Shown piece after piece: positions 59,407 through 64,000 of a DNA stretch of 64,000 nt (position 1 is its first letter; the number at the start of each line of letters is the position of its first letter). Under the pieces are notes generated by a model that worked only from the letters and a program-made list of their open reading frames with translations, did not search any database and had not been told where the DNA came from. A program made the position numbers and the translations under genes. Origin of the DNA: JAAYZH01 sp964479695. GTDB taxonomy: Bacteria; Bacillota; Clostridia; Saccharofermentanales; Fastidiosipilaceae. The stretch is from NCBI GenBank assembly GCA_964479695.1, contig CAYZSO010000008.1, forward strand, positions 41,668-105,667, given 5' to 3'.

Positions 59407-62352
59407 TTACGATATTTTCGCAGGTTTCAGGTCAACGAAGGCCTCATAAGGCTTTTTCCCCGCTTCCGCAGCTGCCAGAATTCTCTGTAAATATTGACCG
59501 GTAAAAGATTCCTCATTCTCTGCAACTTCCTCAGGCGTCCCTTCCGCCACAACCTCTCCGCCTTTTTCACCGCCTTCAGGACCCAGGTCAATAATGTAGT
59601 CCGCGGTTTTGATCACTTCCAGATTATGTTCAATAACCAATACCGTATTGCCACCTTCAGTCAAGCGTTGCAAAATGACCACGAGTTTATCCACATCAGC
59701 CATGTGAAGACCTGTAGTCGGTTCATCCAAGATATAAAAAGTTTTACCGGTACTGCGCTTCGACAACTCCGTTGCGAGTTTCACTCGTTGCGCTTCACCC
59801 CCGGAAAGTTCCGTGGAAGGTTGCCCCAGACGGATGTAGCCCAAGCCCACATCTTGAAGCGTAGTGATCTTGCGGGCTATAGATGGGATATTTTCGAAGA
59901 AATCAACCGCTTCATCCACCGGCATCGCCAGAACATCCGCGATATTCTTGCCCTTATACATAACCTCTAACGTTTCCTGGTTATACCGCTTGCCGCCGCA
60001 AACCTCGCAGGGCACATACATATCTGCCATAAACTGCATTTCAATGCGGTTCACCCCGTCGCCATTACACGCTTCACAACGTCCTCCCCGCACATTGAAG
60101 CTGAAACGCCCTTGAGAATACCCCCTGGCCTTCGCTTGCGGTGTGGCGGCAAAGAGTTTCCGGATCATGTCGAACACTCCGGTGTAAGTCGCCGGATTCG
60201 ACCTGGGTGTCCGGCCAATCGGAGATTGGTCAATCGCAATCACCTTATCCAAATGCTCGTATCCGCTAATCGATTGATGAGGACCGGCCTTGCGTCTGGC
60301 TCGGTTCAGTTTCACTTCAAGCGTCGGCAGGATAATGCCGTTTACCAGAGAACTCTTACCCGATCCGGAAACACCTGTAACACAAGTCATCGTTCCCAGC
60401 GGAATTTCCACATCAACCTGTTTCAGATTGTTTAAGCTCGCGCCTTTGACCTCCAAAAAATGGCCATTGCCTTTGCGCCTCTGCTCAGGAATAGGAATCG
60501 AAAGCTCGCCATTTAAATATTTACCGGTAATGGAACGCGGTTCAGCCATGATCTGATAAACATCTCCCTCGGCGATAACCTCTCCGCCTCTCTCCCCCGC
60601 ACCCGGACCAATATCAACAATATGGTCTGCAGCAAACATCGTCTCTTCATCATGTTCCACTACCAGCACAGAATTCCCCAAGTCACGAAGGTGCTCCAAA
60701 GTATTCAGCAAACGGCGGTTGTCCCGCTGGTGCAGACCGATGCTGGGCTCATCCAGAATGTAAAGTACGCCCATCAGCCCCGAGCCAATTTGCGTAGCCA
60801 GGCGAATTCGTTGCGCCTCTCCCCCCGATAAGGTCCCGGCTGCTCTGGCCAAAGTCATATAATCCAAGCCAACATCAATCAAGAACTGCAATCTGGAGTC
60901 CAGTTCCGTCTGTATGCGCATCGCCACTTCCTTCTTCTGATTGGGAAGTGCCTCGATCTGGTCAGTGAGGTAAGCTTTGCACGACCTAATCGGCATGGAG
61001 CAGAGTTCGTAGATGTTCTTCTCCCCATAAGTTACGGCCAAAGCCTCCGGTTTCAGCCTCGCTCCGTGACAAGTTTTGCATTCGGACTCCGAGATATACT
61101 GGTCATAGTACCCCAGCGCATCATCCGATGCCTCATTGTAGCGACGCGTCAAGCTGGGAACGACCCCTTCCCAGCTACTTCTGTATTCTTCGCCGCGATT
61201 ATATTTCGAATTGCTGGTATCAATACTGAGTTTGACATTATTATTGCCAAACAAAATGATCTTCTGTTGATCCTCCGGCAAATCCTTCCAAGGCGTATCC
61301 AGATCAATCCCATAATTCTTGCTAAGCGCTTCAATATACGATCTTGCCCAACTCTTCAAATCGGCAAACTTCCAACCGCCAGCCGTTATGCACCCTTGAT
61401 TCAAAGACAAATTCGGATCATCAATCACGAGTTCAGGGTCGATGTTGCGAAAGAACCCCAAGCCCGTACAATCAGGACAGGCACCTTGCGGGTTATTAAA
61501 AGAAAACGTCCTAGGCGTGATCTCACCAATGCTGATATTACAAACAGGGCAGGCAAAATTCTCCGAGAAAATCTCTTCCTTCACTTCCCAAACACGATTT
61601 CCCTCTTCATCCACACCTCTCTCTTCCTGGAAATTCACCAAGACAAAGCGATTTTCAGACAAATCGATAGCCGTTTCCAAAGAATCACTCAGCCGCGAAC
61701 GGATGTTCTCACGAATCACCAAACGGTCCACCACAACTTCAATGCTGTGTTTCTTCGTGCGTTCCAGCTCAATCGTTTCGTCAAGTTCCAGAATCTCTCC
61801 ATCCACTCGAACTCTGACATACCCACTCTTGCGGAGTTGGTCAAATAATTTCTTAAATTCCCCTTTACGGTCGCGAATAACCGGAGCAAGGATTAACAAA
61901 CGAGTCCCATCCGCATAAGACAACACTTGCTCAATAATCTGGTCAATACTTTGCTTCTCAATCGGTCTTCCGCAATTCGGGCAATGAGGCGTACCCGCTC
62001 TCGCATAAAGCAAACGGAAATAATCGTAGATTTCCGTAACCGTCCCGACCGTAGACCGCGGGTTCTTGGAAGTCGTCTTCTGATCAATCGAAATCGCAGG
62101 CGACAAACCCTCAATACTGTCAATATCAGGCTTCACCATCTGTCCCAAAAACACCCTCGCATACGTAGACAGCGATTCAACATAGCGACGCTGGCCTTCC
62201 GCATAAATCGTATCAAAAGCCAGCGAAGACTTCCCTGATCCCGACAGCCCCGTCAAAACAACCAACTTATCCCGCGGAATACGCAAATTAATATTTTTTA
62301 AATTATGTTCACGAGCACCCTTAATGGTGATGTAATTACTAGGTTCCGGCAT
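59407..62352 (-). CDS. uvrA: UvrABC system protein A
   Basis: The 981-residue damage sensor has two ABC modules: GLSGSGKSSLAFDTIYAEG and GVSGSGKSSLVNGIIL, each with a signature (TLSGGEAQRIRLA, ELSGGEAQRVKLA), and zinc-finger cysteines (CPNCGRP, CPVCNISIGEI ... CPDCTGLGFF, CEACNGDG and CEVCGG). It loads UvrB on damage. A strong AAGGAGG site precedes the ATG. The C-terminal 20 residues are a lineage-specific tail. Confidence 0.97.
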   Translation of the reverse strand: MPEPSNYITIKGAREHNLKNINLRIPRDKLVVLTGLSGSGKSSLAFDTIYAEGQRRYVESLSTYARVFLGQMVKPDIDSIEGLSPAISIDQKTTSKNPRSTVGTVTEIYDYFRLLYARAGTPHCPNCGRPIEKQSIDQIIEQVLSYADGTRLLILAPVIRDRKGEFKKLFDQLRKSGYVRVRVDGEILELDETIELERTKKHSIEVVVDRLVIRENIRSRLSDSLETAIDLSENRFVLVNFQEERGVDEEGNRVWEVKEEIFSENFACPVCNISIGEITPRTFSFNNPQGACPDCTGLGFFRNIDPELVIDDPNLSLNQGCITAGGWKFADLKSWARSYIEALSKNYGIDLDTPWKDLPEDQQKIILFGNNNVKLSIDTSNSKYNRGEEYRSSWEGVVPSLTRRYNEASDDALGYYDQYISESECKTCHGARLKPEALAVTYGEKNIYELCSMPIRSCKAYLTDQIEALPNQKKEVAMRIQTELDSRLQFLIDVGLDYMTLARAAGTLSGGEAQRIRLATQIGSGLMGVLYILDEPSIGLHQRDNRRLLNTLEHLRDLGNSVLVVEHDEETMFAADHIVDIGPGAGERGGEVIAEGDVYQIMAEPRSITGKYLNGELSIPIPEQRRKGNGHFLEVKGASLNNLKQVDVEIPLGTMTCVTGVSGSGKSSLVNGIILPTLEVKLNRARRKAGPHQSISGYEHLDKVIAIDQSPIGRTPRSNPATYTGVFDMIRKLFAATPQAKARGYSQGRFSFNVRGGRCEACNGDGVNRIEMQFMADMYVPCEVCGGKRYNQETLEVMYKGKNIADVLAMPVDEAVDFFENIPSIARKITTLQDVGLGYIRLGQPSTELSGGEAQRVKLATELSKRSTGKTFYILDEPTTGLHMADVDKLVVILQRLTEGGNTVLVIEHNLEVIKTADYIIDLGPEGGEKGGEVVAEGTPEEVAENEESFTGQYLQRILAAAEAGKKPYEAFVDLKPAKIS

Positions 62353-62438
62353 ATGGCCTCCTTGAAAAATTCACAGACAATTCTAGCACGTCCCACCATT
62401 TCCTTCTGTCCAAAAAAGCCCCCTCCTGTGATCCCACG

Positions 62439-62470
62439 ACTACATAAGTTTATTTTTAAACATATGTAGT
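62439..62470. repeat. 32-bp palindrome, copy C
   Basis: Left arm ACTACATAAGTTTATT and right arm TTTAAACATATGTAGT; related to 2747-2778 and 11999-12030. It lies 249 bp from repeat element copy C and 87 bp upstream of uvrA. Confidence 0.8.
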
Positions 62471-62477
62471 GAGTTTA

Positions 62478-62600
62478 AGGCTGGCGACGGTGGCGGAGGT
62501 GGCGGGGGTGGCGGAGGTCGCGGAGGTGGCGGGGGTGGCGGAACGGTCGCGGGGGGTGACGGGGGTGGCGGAACGGTCGCGGGGGGGTGGCGGAACGGTT
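62478..62600. repeat. G-rich tandem repeats upstream of uvrA
   Basis: Units of GGTGGCGGAGGTGGCGGG type (9-bp base period) merge into two or three units of about 32 bp containing GGTGGCGGAACGGTCGCGGG. The strand asymmetry (G-rich on plus) is extreme for this window; the motif could form G-quadruplex structures. Confidence 0.8.
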
Positions 62601-62719
62601 TTGGCTACGTATTACTTCTATTTTACTGCGATGTTGGTCGAGTTTATTGTTTGCGGAGCGGTTTGGGCTACGTATAGTTCCTATTTTTGGTCTTCGGAAT
62701 TTAGTGAATTTATTATGTT

Positions 62720-62959
62720 TTTCCAAGTTGGTCAAGATCGCGATATTTGCGACAGTTGACTTACCTCCAAATCGTCTTGAGGAGGTTTTTACCCTTTGGT
62801 GAGCCATTACGCTAACAATATTTCATTACATGTCAGTTTTCATTCAGTAATTTCGGTCTTGAGGTCAGTAATCATTCAATGGATCATTTAAGCAGGGGTA
62901 AGGTTCCCGTGAAAGAAGATTCTTTGTCGCAAGATTCCAGATCCGGACCAGTTTGGAAA
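62720..62959 (+). repeat. Repeat element copy C (240 bp, terminal inverted repeats)
   Basis: 35-bp inverted ends at 62720-62754 and 62925-62959, starting TTTCCAAGTTGGTCAAGATC and ending TTGCGACA inward. The internal direct repeats TGTCAGTTTTCATTCA (62831-62846) and GGTCAGTAATCATTCA (62863-62878) start 111 and 143 bases from the left end, matching copies A and B. Confidence 0.88.
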
Positions 62960-63434
62960 TTACTTCTGTAGTGCAGTACTGCTCCAGAAACTGAGATCTA
63001 TTCCAAAAATTTAGGAGAGCATATTCTCTTGCACATTAAAGCAAATTTGAAGATATGCGCACGTTGAGTGACATGTCATCTATTAACTTCTCTTCTCGCT
63101 TTTACTGGACAGGATTTCTATCAAAAACCTTCTACATGAATATATTACATATTTACTTTAACCCAATAAGCTTCTTATATTAGAAATCACATGATGTAAA
63201 ATCGGATGAAAACCATGTTTAGGAGCTAAACCTAATCATGTGTACTCCAATAACACAACTTGAACACTAGCGAACCTTCATTAGGAACAATAGGTTGCCA
63301 AACGCGCTCCTACCTAAGAAGTGGGACGACAAATACGGTTGAACTTACAGCGATAAGTGGTTGCAAGCGTACCTTCCAAACTAGTTGGATGAAGAATGTA
63401 GCTGGACTTGTGCAATAAATGGCTGTAGGCGTTC

Positions 63435-63514
63435 CTTGTCAGCCACATTACTTGTCAGTCAGATTCCTTGTCAGCCACATTACTTATCAGCCATATTACT
63501 TGTCAGTCACAATG
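63435..63514. repeat. Five 16-bp tandem repeats downstream of the TSCPD gene
   Basis: Five adjacent 16-bp units: CTTGTCAGCCACATTA twice, with three variants between and after. The array starts 15 bases past the stop codon of the TSCPD gene. There are no unique spacers, so this is not a CRISPR. Confidence 0.9.
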
Positions 63515-63528
63515 CTTGTGGGAAAAGA

Positions 63529-63924
63529 TTATGCATTTTCTCGCAGTTCATTTGTTGGCCGTTCATTTGTTGGCTGTTCTTTTGCTCGCAGTTCTTTAAT
63601 TTGTTCCAGCGCCTGTGCAAGTTGATCACCGCATGATGTTCCGTTTCTACAAGGGATGCCTTTGACTTTTTCTATTACATCGTCAATTTGAAATCCTTCG
63701 AGTAGCTTCCCCATAGCCGTAAGCCCGCCTGGACATCCACCGTTAAAGCGTACATGTTTTAATTTGTCGCCATCGAGCTCGATAAAAATATCCTTAGAAC
63801 AAGTGCCATAGGTAGAATAGTGATAGGACTCACCATCATCGGTTTCAACTTTCTTAAGGTTGTTCCCGTCGTTTTTGCGCATGTTGGCAGTGGCTGCAGT
63901 AACAAATCTCTCAAAATTTTTCAT
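63529..63924 (-). CDS. TSCPD domain protein (TIGR03905-like)
   Basis: The 131-residue protein carries a TSCPD domain at about 38-108: STYGTCSKDIFIELDGDKL, VRFNGGCPGGLTAMGKLLEG and the terminal GTSCGDQLAQAL, where the family name motif TSCPD reads TSCGD. The domain occurs in class II ribonucleotide reductases and as small stand-alone proteins whose role is unknown. The usual stand-alone protein is about 80 residues, so the first 35 residues and the repetitive tail (PTNERPTNELREN) are extra. A GAGG site precedes the ATG. Confidence 0.8.
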   Translation of the reverse strand: MKNFERFVTAATANMRKNDGNNLKKVETDDGESYHYSTYGTCSKDIFIELDGDKLKHVRFNGGCPGGLTAMGKLLEGFQIDDVIEKVKGIPCRNGTSCGDQLAQALEQIKELRAKEQPTNERPTNELRENA

Positions 63925-64000
63925 AATAATTTCCTCACAGTACTAACCTAAAATCCCGGACGGCTTGTAACTGTCATTAAATTGTAATCAAAAAACCTTG
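63925..64000. other. Upstream of the TSCPD gene
   Basis: Short right-hand edge, presumably the promoter of the TSCPD gene; I see no specific site. Confidence 0.3.

Larger units (their letters stand above)
62353..63434. other. Long non-coding gap upstream of uvrA with palindrome and repeat copy C
   Basis: About 1.1 kb without a supported gene. It holds the 32-bp palindrome (62439-62470), G-rich tandem repeats (62475-62600), repeat element copy C (62720-62959) and an AT-rich stretch (62960-63434) in which I see nothing specific. Confidence 0.7.

Noticed and set aside
62469..62807. Frames on both strands over the G-rich repeats
   Set aside because: Low-complexity translations (VAEVAGVAE, RHPRHPP) produced by the repeat; no start signal.

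Overview
This is chromosomal DNA of a low-to-mid GC Gram-positive bacterium of the Bacillota, most likely class Clostridia. The evidence is the gene order rpsF-ssb-rpsR next to rplI-dnaB, the cluster rpmE-prmC-(DUF951)-prfA-sua5, T-box leaders in front of pheST and valS, MutS2, a ClpE-like ATPase with an N-terminal zinc finger, GGAGG-type ribosome binding sites, and a protein built on the Spo0A DNA-binding domain. I cannot name the genus from sequence alone. Most genes lie on the minus strand. The exceptions are a TraX-family gene, hup, nagA plus a phosphoesterase, ilvE, an aldo/keto reductase and argJ.

Layout. 1-2150: dnaB (cut by the window edge), rplI, rpsR, ssb, rpsF. 2151-2784: a long non-coding gap with repeat element copy A. 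2785-6751: sua5, prfA, a DUF951 protein, prmC, rpmE. 6917-10481: an Ldh2-family dehydrogenase and an unusually long rho. 10776-15400: traX-like gene, tRNA-Thr, a long non-coding gap with repeat copy B, a small hypothetical gene, aspA, a DUF1858 protein, hup. 15485-20681: a Spo0A-C-domain protein, a TPR/propeller lipid-anchored or membrane protein, a small membrane protein, ligA, a YdbC/PC4-like protein. 20948-23079: nagA and a metallophosphoesterase. 23217-39731: fba, valS (T-box), nagB, mutS2, pgsA-like, pfkA, dnaE, pgcA, uvrB. 39921-49216: ilvE, AIM24-like, glutathione peroxidase-like, pheT-pheS (T-box), a CmpB-like membrane protein, an aldo/keto reductase, a pirin. 49319-53622: sensor kinase, ABC permease, ABC ATPase, response regulator, GDPD. 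53904-62352: tRNA-Lys, DUF975 protein, argJ, clpE-like, uvrA. 62353-63528: a long non-coding gap with repeat copy C. 63529-63924: TSCPD protein.

The coding content is mostly housekeeping: ribosome and translation factors, replication and repair (DnaB, SSB, DnaE, LigA, UvrA, UvrB, MutS2), glycolysis and amino-sugar metabolism, and amino acid metabolism. I see no phage, IS transposase, CRISPR or defence locus.

The unusual material is at the DNA level. (1) A 13-mer, GGCCAAAGCCGCC, occurs exactly 11 times on the two strands, in consistent reading frames inside genes and once between genes, much like a DNA uptake or other genome-marking word. (2) Three 239-240 bp non-coding elements share 35-bp imperfect terminal inverted repeats and a precisely spaced pair of 16-bp direct repeats; each has a 32-bp palindrome on the same side. 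(3) At least ten genes have short tandem repeats (units of 11-18 bp) that span their own stop codon, so the end of the reading frame has been copied downstream. Protein-level oddities are a Rho with an (Asn-Ala)n low-complexity insert, a MutS2 whose Smr domain lacks the LDxR motif, and a glutathione peroxidase homologue without the usual catalytic glutamine.
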